Positions 26,421 to 37,884 of a stretch of DNA of 64,000 bases are shown one piece after another. Origin of the DNA: Campylorhamphus procurvoides (taxonomy: Eukaryota; Chordata; Aves; Passeriformes; Dendrocolaptidae); the NCBI GenBank assembly GCA_013396655.1, contig WBMV01000127.1:1889-65888 (forward strand). The letters are read 5' to 3'. A program made the position numbers and the translations under genes. The notes under the pieces were generated by a model. That model searched no databases and was not told the DNA's origin. It saw only the letters and a program-made list of their open reading frames with translations. The number at the start of each line of letters is the position of its first letter. Position 1 is the first letter of the stretch.

Positions 26421-26592
26421 ATGAAATGTTCTCTGTGTGTTCCCACAAAGGCAGGGACAGCTCTGGTTAAATGAAATGTTCTCTGTGTGTTCCCACAAAG
26501 GCAGGGACAGCTCTGGTTAAATGAAATGTTCACTGTGTGTTCACAGAAAGGCAGGGACAGCTCTGGTTAAATGAAATGTTCACTGTGTGTTC
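26421..26592 (+). repeat. 50-base minisatellite, about 3.4 copies
   Basis: Units run 26421-26470, 26471-26520, 26521-26570, with a partial fourth copy at 26571-26592. Units 1 and 2 are identical; unit 3 differs at three positions. The partial fourth unit shares the CACTG variant of unit 3 instead of the CTCTG of units 1 and 2. This pattern fits successive duplication, the newest between units 1 and 2. No open frame crosses the array in a way that suggests coding. Confidence 0.97.
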
Positions 26593-29500
26593 TCTTCATT
26601 AGCAGTTCTCAGAACCTGACGAGGCTTTTACTGATGTTTATAGTCAATTATGGCTCTGAGATCCCATAGCAGAATTCAACAGGCTTGTGCTGAAAGCAGT
26701 GCAATGGTCACTGAACTAAATTCCCTGTGCCAAAGTTATTGTACAATGTCCTTTTGATTTTGACCCATGGGTTTTCAGAGAGTAGGTAGGTCACTAAGAC
26801 TATTCTTCTGGTCTTCTTGGGTTGGCTTCCTTTCAGGTGCATTTGGAAGCAGAGTGTGCATTCCCTCTCACGTGAATGGCACATCTGTGTGGTGCTAAAG
26901 GAAGCCCTGCAAAATCATTTGTTATAATGAGGAAGCCGTAGTGAAGCATCTGCACTCGCTTGTTAATGCTCCTGGAAAAGCTGTTCATTTGCACAGACTC
27001 CTTAATGACACATTAGTGAAGGCTGCAAAGCGTGGCTTTTGCACACAGGGAACTGCAGGGTGGGGCAAGAGGATGGAAGGGGTTGTTAGTTTATTTAATT
27101 GGGAATTTTGAATGACTGGTTTTCCTAAGGTGGTTATGCATCTTCCCAGGTTTGACCAGCTTTCTGAGCTCCCACTGCATGGTGTGTCACCAGCCACCAA
27201 AAGTTCAGTCGTGGGCTCTTTTTTTTTTAGGTAAGGGGTGATGATTTTAAGGGAGTTTGGTTACAGCTGGTAACTCAGAAGGGATTGGGACTGTGTTTTC
27301 ATTTCTCTCCTTGCTGAAGAGAAGTCCCTGGGGAAAAACCTGAAGAATTTCTCAGTAAAAGTAGGAAAAGCTTATAAAACACTCCAATGGGGATGGAAGA
27401 AATGCAGCCTTTGGAAAATTCTATATGGCCATGCTTGTCTCTAAGTACCTTCTGGATTTTCCAATCATTCTATACTTTGTTGTTTTAATTGCACCACCTC
27501 ATCCCAGTGAGATTAAACATATTCCCAAGTGTACAATCTCATTTTGCTCCAGAAGAAATCTGTATTCCACATTACCATTAATTATGGTGGAGCAGCTGGT
27601 GACTAGTTAATGTTGTGTATTACTACCTGATTGCCTGAACTCTACTTTTGTCATTTCTTCATCTAATGTGAAAGGTCTGAGTCATTTACAAGCTAAATGA
27701 ACCCGGGAGTTTATTGTAACAAAGTTCCATGACATGGTGTGATTTTAAATGATGATGCTGTTTTTGCTACCAATTAGTGTTAAATTTCTCCACCACTCTC
27801 CCTCTGTCACTTCATTTTTAGGAGGGTAAACAGAAAATTAGGATTTTCCCATCTAGGCAGACTGACATGGAAAATAAACCAGTAATATTTTCTTTGATGC
27901 TTGACACATGTTGCTATAATAGAAAATAATTGTGAGCAGTCAGAAGATTTAATAGATACCCAACCAAAGTGTTTTCCAGGGTTCTTGAGAGAGTGTTATG
28001 CCAGCAAGATTACTTGTTTATCAATTTAATCAAACAATATGCTAGATTTGGCAGTGCAACACAGAACAGTTGTGCCTGACTTTTGTAGCAGCAAACTTTA
28101 TGCTTATTTTGAAAACACTTTGAGAGTTGAAGTGAGGCTTTCTCAATAAATGTAACACTACTTTCATCAGGGCTTTAAATATATGGCATGAAATGGCTGC
28201 TCAGAAGTTGTTCCTATTTGAGAGGTGAATGAGAAAATGATGATCCTGCTGATGAAGGCTCTTCAGCAGAGAGGGAGAACAATATGTTCCGATTTCCTGC
28301 AACTCACTGATGTTTTTCCTCAGTGTAATGCTTTCATCTGTATTTTCCCCCAGCTTTTTTGCCATTAGTGAGACTTTGGAACACCTTTGCAAAGGTTCTG
28401 TGGGCACACAGACTTGACCTGAACTTGGATCTAAACACTCACAGCTTGGCTATTGAACTTCTTGCCTTAATTAAGCTCAGGAATTGCAAAGACAAGCAAC
28501 TTCCCGTAATATTTTTAGAAGTGAAATGAAAAACAAAACCCACCTTTGGAAACCAAAATTTTCTCTCAATTATAAAAGAAAAAGACCAGCAGAGGCAGTG
28601 GTTTTCCGGATTTTATTTTAATTGGATTATCTATTCTCTTGGTTTGCACAGGCTTTTAGAGTCTGAGAAGTTATTTTCTGAAATGTTTAATTATACTGAC
28701 AATATTCAGGCTTAATATCTGACCAGGTATATGCTACGAACTGTAATTTAGGACACAAACATTGGAAATACCATTATCTAAAACCAGATTTTCATAGATT
28801 TTGAATCTCCAGTGGAAATTTCTCTCCTCAGAACTGGTACCAACGAAAACTAATTCAGATTTCCCATATGTCAAAACGTTTGCTGACAGTAAAAACTTCC
28901 TCTGCCTCCCTCATGCTCTTTCAGTCCTGTCTTTAGAGTGCAGTTGCCAGGTGAAGAATACAAGTCTTCAAAAGATGCCTTTTAGTCTTTCCTAAGGAAG
29001 TCTTCTCTCCTCCCTCACAGTAAGGAATTTTATCCATGAGCCAATTCATGTTGCTGTGTTGGTGACTTGCACTCTACTGGCCAATTTTTATTTATGTTTC
29101 TTTTTTTAACGTTTTTCCTTTTGTTGGCCCTGTCTAAAACTAGAACACGTGCAAGTCTAAAAGTTAGGATTTCCTGTATGTAATTGCACCAGAAAAGGTG
29201 TAATACTCAAAAAATGAGTATTTTGGACTAGTACTCTGACCAGATTGTACCTAAGTCCTGGTGAGCCTGTGCTCTCTCTGATGCCTTCTTTTCAAACCTA
29301 CTGAGATATGCTTTTGCTTTTACAAGCCAAACCCTAATCAAGGTTTGTGCTCACAAGCTTGAGGTTAGAAATATTTGGATTTATTCCTATGGCATCTGCT
29401 GGCCTTTATCAAGCTGACTTTGTTATTAAATCAAACTTCTCAGCTGCTGCTTCTGCAGGTTCACTTTGCATATGATTTAAAAAAATCTGAATCACAAGGG

Positions 29501-30219
29501 TAGTTTTATTTTCCTCCCCACAATTCCTTTAAATCTGTTTTTCAGTGCACCCTGCTATTTTATGTAAAAGGCAGAGCTGCTGGTTGGATTTTATTGGTGT
29601 ATTAATTGTTTATCAATACTCAACTAAGTTCCTGCTGAACAGGTGCTAAAAAGGAATAGCTGAGTTTGCTATATTTGGTTATTTATTTGTTACTTCAAAG
29701 GGAAAAACTCATAGGCCCTGTAACTGTAAAGAGAACAATTAAGTTGTAATTAGCCTTTAGAGTTCCAAAGAGCTTAGTTGATGAAGGAACTAAGTAACCC
29801 AGAACCCCGAGCACAGGAGGTTTGGAGAAGGAAGGTTTTTGGGAAGGAGACCATCTGTCTATGAGACCAAGCTGAAGTTTTGGGACTCAAGTTAAAGCAG
29901 GGAAAAGCAGAGGAAACTTTCTGCAAAGAGTCAACATGGTTTATATGTTTTGCTCAGTGAGTTTTAGGGGATGATATTGGAAAAAGGGAGAGTGTGGCAA
30001 GACTGAGGAAAAAGATAAGAAGAGGTCCAGGGAAGGAGTAAAATCCTGCAAAAGATGGACAGGAAGGGAGGAGATTGGATTGGAAGAGCATTCAGGATAA
30101 GATTGAGAAAATATATTATCTCAAATTACTTCAGCTGTTTTTACAAGTGTCTCTGAGCTGGAATTCCTGTCTGTATCTTCCCAATATTTTTTCCTGTGAA
30201 ACTGCATTGTCATCTTTCA
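26593..30219. other. Gene-free stretch
   Basis: Unique sequence with short open frames only (71 codons or fewer). It holds the recursive-splice-like junction at 27230/27231, a compact block at about 26890-27060 with several CpGs and TTAATG words, and a purine-rich section at about 29800-30080 that gives lysine/glutamate-rich spurious frames. No transposable element is recognised until the LTR fragment. Confidence 0.5.
27209..27240 (+). other. Possible recursive (ratchet) splice site
   Basis: A run of T residues ends in TTTTAG at 27230 and is immediately followed by GTAAGGGG, so a splice acceptor and a donor are fused with no exon between them. Known vertebrate and fly recursive splice sites have this form and lie in very long introns. 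If the window is intronic to a + strand gene this could act as a ratchet point. There is no other evidence, and TAG is a weaker acceptor than CAG. Confidence 0.2.
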
Positions 30220-30362
30220 TCTGGGATAGAGTTCATTTTCCTCTTAGCAGCTGCAGTGCTGCATTTTGGATTTAGTACGAGAATAATTTGTGTCACACCC
30301 CGAAGTTTTGGTTGCTGCTTTACCCCAAATCAAGCACTCCTCAGTGGCTCATGCCAGCTGGG
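30220..30362 (+). mobile_element. Fragment of an avian ERVL-like LTR
   Basis: The segment matches my memory of a common avian endogenous-retrovirus LTR: CTGGGATAGAGTTCATTTTC, then a CTTAGCAGCTGCAGTGCTG-type stretch, then GGATTTAGTACGAGAATAAT, then a TTACCCCAAATCAAG...CTCATGCCAGC stretch. It is a truncated, diverged piece on the + strand with neither complete LTR end nor a second LTR. No gag, pol or env remnant is visible nearby, so it is a solo or broken LTR. The exact family name is uncertain. Confidence 0.72.
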
Positions 30363-33300
30363 CTTAAAGCATGAAACACATATTAAAGAAAGAAAAGAAA
30401 CTGTCCCTTTCAGCATCAGCAGTGAAAGATTAAAACAACCTTTCCCCACTCCCTTCTCCTGTCTCTGCCAGTGTAAAATCAGAATGAGGTCTTTATCTGT
30501 TATTTTTCAATGCAATATTGTAGAACAATTGCTTTACTGGGTTTTTTGTTGCAGCCTTTCAGCGTGAATGTGGAACACTGAGAATTAGCTGGACCTTTTT
30601 GCTACAGCAATTACTATTTGTATTACTATTTGTCCACCCCTGGCTGCACTAGGATATAGAAAATGAGCAGATCTGGTACGAGGTTTTTCAAAACCCACTG
30701 TAATGAAACGTTTTAGTAGTGGCAACAAATCACAAATGGCAATTTGCGCCCACTATGCAGCCAATTAAAATTCTATGTAAAGGCTTTGGCAAGATAATAT
30801 TTTCTGTCTAATATCATAGATTTTTGCCTTAAATTCTCTTGTTCTGGGCACTTTAAGTGCTAATGCACTTATCTTTCTAACATTTATTTGCCTGGTTGCC
30901 AATAGATTTTGGAGAAAGGAAATGTTTTATGTTCTCTTACCAGGTTTCTTCAGTATGTTGAAGCCACTGATTTATACACTCTCCAACGGGTAGATAAAAT
31001 ACTCTTTAGGCTGATAGATGTTCCACAGAAATGATTGAATGATACTTCAAAAATTATTAATTCTTCATCACAAACTTTTCGCAGTTTGTAACTTGATTGG
31101 CAGCCCAACTTATAAAAAATGCATGACTAGAATTAAGATGCTTTTGCAGACCACCAGAAATAAATAGAGAAATACACAAAAAGGAAGCCTTCATACTACC
31201 TGTCAACAGTATTTTTGGGATCAGCCTTCATTTTTGTTACCTATTCTCCAAAACTCATCACCATGGAAGGGTCTTTGTTGTTCTTTCCTTCTTCCCTGTG
31301 ACACTCTCCTCAAGCCCTTTGATATAGCAAAATATTCCTCTTTCTTTTAATTAACTCCTCTTGAGAAAAAAATTGTGTTTTCTTTTAAATGGAGAATTCT
31401 GTCCCACTTTTCCCTATGGCCCAAAAACCTAAAAATCTTAACATGTGTTGATCTTAGTTACATGTTTCTTTTGAGACAAAGCACTGATGAAAGCACTGGC
31501 ACTCCAGGAGATGCTCACTAGAGAACAGATGCTGCTGCACTGGGCTCTGTCAAGCACTGACTCCATGGGTGGAATTCTCCAAGGAGCAAAAATCGTCCAT
31601 GCTTCAGCAGCTCCTAAACACAAGGTATGGTGTGACCACGCTGGCACCAAAGCAGTGTCTGAGACATCTCTGAGAAATGTTCTGTGCCTGTGGTGCTGCT
31701 TGGGGATCAAATTCTGGGGGATAGTCCAAGTGCAAGGGCCAGGGGTTGTGGATCTCAAGCCCTGCAGGAGCTGTGAGAATACAGAATTTTAGCCTGTAGT
31801 TTGTGAGGGATGTTAGTGTGGCTCTGCTCTTTTCATCAAAGCTCCCCTTTGTGTCCTTGTTCCCTCTTTTTAGCAGCATCTTGACATTTTTTAAACACAA
31901 TTGCTTCATGTCTCTCTTCACCTCTGCTTACCCTGAATGCTTTCTTCTGTCTCTTAATTCTCTGAATGTCACTTCTGTCTTTGCCTCTGTTTGTTGTCTC
32001 CACCTTCATCACTCCTGACCTCCCTTACTCAGTTTTCTTGTCCTCTGAGTGCCTGCAATCCCCTTGAGACCCTTCTCCTGGTCCCAGGGGGCACTCAGGA
32101 ACACAGCCAAAGCAGAATGGAGTTGTTTCATCCAAGCACTTCTATTTGCTTCCCCAAGTCCTGGGAGCTGGCAGAGTAGTGACACTGTCCCTGTCAGCTT
32201 TTGTACTTCCTTGTGAGTCCTGGTGTAGTCCTTGTTTTGCTTTTCATTTCTCCTGTGCAAGTGATGACCTGATGAAGTGACCATTTGGGGTCTTGTTGAG
32301 ACAGCCATTGCCAGCCAGCCTTTACATAAAGAGTTGGAGAGGAATGGAAACACAACCCTGAAGTTTCTAATTAGTTATTGGTAAGTACAATGACTTTTCA
32401 TCCAGCTGTGAAATAGCCTAGAGTCAACTTCTTTTGAAAATAAAAGAAAAAGTAGTATGGAGGAAAGAGATGTCCACTTCACTATTAGGAAAAGCTGCCA
32501 TTAACCCCCTGAAATAACAGCTCTAGTGACCCTTTGCTAATTCTGATTTCTGCTCCACCCTACTGATCTGGAAACAGCACATTAAGCTATAATATCTGTG
32601 ACTTTAATCCTTGAACTCTTTAAAACAGGACTCAGGTAGCTGGCAAATGTTTATAGAAGCTGCATTCCTAGTCTGTCACTGTCAGGTATCTAAAAGCAAC
32701 TATGTGACTGTTTCAATACCTGACAGGCTTAGGAAGTGGCTGTTAAATCTGGGGTGGGATTGTTCCCCCTTAAAGCTGAGCAAGTTTTTACTCCTAGGAT
32801 TATTTTATCACTGCAGTGGAAGTATTCTGTATAGATACTTAACACATGCTGAAAGAGCTTCTTTATCTGATAGTGCAGAAATGCTTCATGCTTGCAAGGA
32901 GAAGTGCAGCTCATGCAGTTTCATGTGTGTTCTGGATACAATATGTGGGTGTTCAGGCAGAGCCTGAAGTGGTTGTGCTGCTTGTCAGGTCCTGGAGAGG
33001 TTCCCACGTGTGGAGTGTTCCCCAGCTCTGTGCTGCTTCAGGTGAGACAATTCTCAGCTATTCCCACTCCCTTCCCACTGCTGCCTGCCTTGGGGACAAG
33101 GAATCCATGGCAGGTCCAGAGATCTGACAGCTGGGAGATGGGGACAAGAGGCAATGCCACACACTATTCCTGTCTGCCTCTCTCTGTGCCACCTTTATGG
33201 CTCATAAAGGCCAATTCCATCGGGGGTCAAAGTTTGAAAACTCTGTTTAAAACCTTTTTGAGGCATGCCAACCTGTGTTTCCATGGCAATAGAAGTGAAA

Positions 33301-33567
33301 ATCTCTTGGCAGCTCGGAGGCAGGCAGCAGATGACAGCTCTCAGGACCAGATTTCAGCAGCTGACTTGCAAATAGCAGTTCTGAGAACCCACTGCAAGAA
33401 AAAGCACCAAGGTTTTAGCACAATATTGGCTCCTCCTGGATGTGTGCCTTTAAAACAGAAGCAAAGGGGCTTGAGGATGAAGTTATTATTTAGAGAGATG
33501 ATTGTGCTTCTCAATTGTCAACTTGTGCATTTTGGCTTCAGTCCTGCAATGCACACAGTGTGTAAGG
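30363..33567. other. Gene-free stretch, locally GC-richer
   Basis: Overlapping 101-106 codon frames at 31438-31921 on both strands and a 237-codon frame at 32892-33605 (plus) lie in locally GC-richer DNA. None has a recognisable domain, signal peptide or membrane segment. An RFX X-box-like GTTTCCATGGCAAT occurs at 33277-33290. I see no transposable element here. Confidence 0.45.
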
Positions 33568-33645
33568 AGAGAATTGACACTTTATATGCAATAATGTATG
33601 TATGATAGAGAATTGACACTTTATATGCAAGAATGTATGTGTGAT
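33568..33645 (+). repeat. 39-base tandem duplication
   Basis: Two adjacent 39-base units, 33568-33606 and 33607-33645, differ at two positions. Each begins AGAGAATTGACACTTTATAT. The low divergence indicates a fairly recent duplication by slippage or unequal exchange. The end of the 237-codon open frame lies inside unit 1. Confidence 0.95.
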
Positions 33646-36600
33646 AGTGCATAATAGTGATAATCCAAAAAGATACTTGGTGTCTCTAGAAATAGCTTGT
33701 ATGGTTTGCATATGATTTTGCTGAAGAGTGAAAACAAGTTAATTTACAGTATTTAAATAATTTTGAATGATTTCAGTGGAAGCCTCGTGTTCATAGAGAA
33801 CCTTTTAAGCTGTTTTCTTTCTCATCATGAATGTCCTCAAAAGGATCAGTCCATTCCATCACTTCTCATGAAAGGCATTCAAAGCTCTGAATTCTTAATC
33901 CTAAACTCTTTTCATCTATGAGCTTAACAATTTATATATGTTGGAGTTCTTGAGGAATACAGACCAAAATTCAGCGGCTTGAAGTTGGATATTCAAGATC
34001 ACTGACTTCTCTCTCTGCTTGAATAACTATGAATAATGACAGTGTTTAGGAGAAAGCAACAAAAAGAAAGATTTATCCAAAAGGAGTAAAAAGAAAAGGT
34101 GACTGTCACTGTTTGGGTGGTGCATTAAGAGATTTCATTTTCTCTGGGTGACACTCTTTTCTGTGAAATGCCACTGCTTAAGCATGCACTCAAAATACCC
34201 AGTGTTTCTCAGGAAATAAATAAATACATTTATCAAAGGTCTCTGCACCTCTTCCCTGCAAAACAAAAGGCAATTAACTTGGATTTATGAATGGAGGTTG
34301 TTAAAAACTTCCATGCATCCCAATTGGCTTGTTTCAGCAGCACGAGGCTTTCATGTGTGGTCCCAGAATGTCCTGCTGCCTCTGTTGGAAAAAGCTTTCC
34401 CAATTCCACCCCTGGCCTGAGTGTCCAGAATCAAAATTTTGGAGATGACATGTGGGGTTGGGAGTCTTTGAGGTTCTGTTTCTGCACACTGCTCAGCATA
34501 ACATCCCAAGTTAGTCCCAAAACACCCAAGAGTAACAGAGGAAGTAAATTTTCCCGAGTGCTTCAGCAGAGGGAAGATAAAGATGCCACTTTGTTGTGGA
34601 AAAGTGTGCATTCCAAAGGCCAGGATAGAAGCAATTACAGATTTGTTTGCAAATGAGATTTTTTCCCAATTCCCCTGTTATGCCAGCCCTGGCTAGAGCA
34701 CTCTCTATCTTAAGTTGATCAGTGTGAGGTTAAAATAGGGAACTAGAACAATTCTTACAAGTTTGGGCTTCAAAGAAAGTGTTAGTGTTAGATCACTGGT
34801 TTTAGTCTTGCTTCAAGACCCCCTTTTGTTCCAGGCATTAGTAGATTTAGCTCTCCAAGGAGTTTTCTTTGCTCAGCCCATTGCCTAAATTATGATTCCT
34901 TGGAATCAGCTTGCAAGGAAAGTGTGTCCTGTCCATATAAATGCAAATCTTTTTGTTATGGCTGTCACCCCATGGCATGGGAACCATTCCCCACAAAGTT
35001 CTTGAAGCTGTGGAGGAGCTGCTGACTGGACTCAAAAGACGAGGTAGCCAAGTTTATTATCTCTTTAGTTCACACTGAACTTTCATCCATGCTGAGAAGT
35101 ATTTTCTCCCATGAAATTGTCTGCCAGTTTCTTTAAAAGTAGATGGTGTATTTTGTTTGCTCTTCTTGGAACCTGGCACACTAACACATCTAAGTCATTA
35201 ATTCCTGTTGCTTTGAGATGAGGGCACAAAACCCTGTTCTTTGAAGAACATAATAATGAAAACCCTCTCAATTCACTGCAGTGATGGTGAAGGAAAATTT
35301 GAAATAATTCTAATAGGGTATTGAAAAATAGCCTGGAAGAAACAAAATGCAGTATCCTAATGGGATTAAGCACATTCTGAACCTGTAAGGATGCTGCTGG
35401 GAGACTGGAAATCAAGCTGAGTGTATAGAATAGGATGTTGTTTCTGATGCCTGTGTTATGATCTGCTCCCAGTAATGTGAGGGAAAATATAGATATTGAA
35501 GGGAATAACTGATGTGCTAAACTCATTGTGATGGGTTAAGGTTCATTTCCCTCATTAGAACATTGGTAAGTTTCCATGAAAAGGAAAGGAAGCCCCCAGG
35601 TAGTCTGCTAAAGCAAAAAAAGCTCTCAGTATGACTTTCCTCTCCTTGTATTAAGGGCATGTTTATAAGAGGAGATTTTGCTTTGTGTGGAAGTTGCTAA
35701 AATCTTAAATATGCTGAAGATCTTTACAGGTGAGATGTTTGTATATGTACTGAGGCATTGTATGAACGAAATACCTAGTTTTATAGTAATGTATAAACTC
35801 TGTTTAGGGTTCTTTAGGGTCTTTCTGTCAGTTTTGTTATTAGTCTGGCTTTGGCTTGTTTTGGAAAATAAGGTAACATATTGAGAGAACGCTGATAGGC
35901 TGCAGTGCAAACAATAATATTTAAGTATTGACAACAACAATAGAAACTAGACCATGAAATAGGGCAAGAAGCCCAAAGGCAGAGCCTGGGTCTGCTCTCA
36001 TTAATTTCCCCAGGCCAGCCAGTTAGTTGGCAGGGGAGAGTTTAGGGTAGTGAAGTCCAGCCCCTTCAGTATTTCAGTGATGATCTGAATTGTAACTCTC
36101 TGCTGAGACTCAGTGAAAATGCTCAGCATGTAATGGCCCTTTGAATTAAATCACAATAAATGAAAATGGGCACCTGTGTGCTTGCCCACGTATGAGTATC
36201 TCCTCATGTATATTTAGGTTGATTCTCTTTCTTAAGATGTTCTAACATCTAAAGAAGGAAAAAAATTGAAAGCCATGTAAAATGATGTGAAACAGCAAGT
36301 TTTAATGTCGTGCTTCAGGACTCATAGGAAACTAACCATATATAAGACATACTTAAAGCATAAATCTGCCTCTTTTATGTCTCAGGTTGAACAACAAAAA
36401 AACCCTGAAGCATATCAAAACTCAGATGTAAAACCCCAATTTCGTGGCACGCATCAAGAAACTAATTTTTTTGTGTTCGTTACACAGAATTTCCAGAATT
36501 GGAACAAACCATGCCTTTGAGATGACAGCTCTTCATACATATTCCAGCAGGGGAGTGCAGGGATGTAGAATACATTTATTACAGGAGGAATTAAGGAATC

Positions 36601-37761
36601 CTGTTTATTACTCCTATCCCCATTTCACACACCAACAAGAATTAGGAAAACACTAGTTCTTACAAAAACCCCCTGAATTTTTATTTTCTCTCTTTTCTGG
36701 TAGTGGTGTACTCCAGGGCTGCTGTGAGTGCATGAGAAGAATTTTTTGTGGCGATGGGGGAAATATGTTTATGACACCAAAATGCTGATTTGTGATAAAG
36801 TAGCCATTTGAATAGTAGGTTTTCATGAAACAGTGAAAACAGATAACATTGAACGTGCCTATAATTCAACTAAATGTGCTCTAACTTCTGTATCTCATGG
36901 AAGACTTACAGTGATTTAAAAGTACAATTCTGTTGCAAGCTATTCACCCTTAGAGAAGTGGTGCATAATAATAGTGAGAGCTTTGCTCTGCTCTGCTCAC
37001 GAGGTATTATCATTCTGAAATAAAGAAGTAGAGATGTTTCAGGTTATTGGCTTGAGGAATGTACTTCATTTCCATGGAGTTCTAAAATCTGGGGCTAAGC
37101 TTTGCAAATGGATTTTGGCACTAGGTTTTTGTAAAAGAAAAATGCACAAATCGTAGTATTTACAAAAGTATTCCTTCTTTCTTTCTTAAAGAAAAAATAA
37201 GATGTCTCTTGGGTTTTGAACACTGGAGGCTGCTTTAAACACTTGGAGTCTGGCATGGAAACTGTGAAGTTGATGTGGAAGAAGAAACTACAGAAGAATG
37301 TTATGGAAGAAGAATGTGTTGTGCAAATGTGCTACTTTATTTAAAATAGAAAAGTGTTACACTTTATAATTCATTAACACTGTCCAGAGACTGAGGTCTG
37401 TCAGAAGTGCCAGAAAGAGAAGGCTGCAGTCTTTGCATACACTAAAAATGTACATTTTCTTCCTGATGTTTATGAATAAATGTTCACATAGATTTAAACA
37501 AACCCTGACAAAAATCACCCTTAAAGATCCTTATGGCTGTTTCTAGATAAGCTCTTGAATTCTGCCTCATCTGAGCAATAGTAAACTTAGATTTTAATTG
37601 CCCTGATTTAAGGAGCAAGGAAGACACTCAGCTAGCTGAGAAATACCACCGATGGAATCATGTCTGCCAGGACTCCAGTGTGTTCACCAACAGTGTCTCT
37701 TTGCTTGTTAAAATGCCTTTTGTTCAACTAATCTCTCCTTGTCCCTCTGTATTCCCTACAG
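33646..37761. other. Gene-free stretch
   Basis: AT-rich unique DNA. The longest frames are 147 codons (35083-35526, minus) and 121 codons (34291-34656, plus), neither recognisable. I see scattered polyadenylation-like AATAAA words, an isolated strong donor at 35566, and an imperfect 28-base purine-rich period near 37276-37320. No repeat family is identified. Confidence 0.5.
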
Positions 37762-37884
37762 CTCACTCCTGAAGTTTTGTGTATCCATGCTGTCCTAACT
37801 GCATCCTGTTCCCCTGTTCATTCTGGGCAATCCCTTGAAATAAAACCGAACTGAGGTATCAGCTCTTACAAGATTACCCTGAAG
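37762..37884 (+). other. Possible non-coding exon (unconfirmed)
   Basis: A long pyrimidine tract ending ATTCCCTACAG at 37761 forms a strong acceptor, and 123 bases later GAAG is followed by GTAAGAAAC at 37885, close to the donor consensus. All three frames of the interval contain stops, so it would be untranslated or part of a non-coding RNA; one frame stays open for 30 codons before a TGA. An AATAAA word lies inside. The acceptor-donor pairing at ordinary exon length is the only evidence. Confidence 0.2.

Noticed and set aside
35557..35571. Possible 7-base microexon between a good acceptor (ending 35558) and a GTAAGT donor (35566)
   Set aside because: Length is not a multiple of three and nothing else supports it; most likely an isolated donor.
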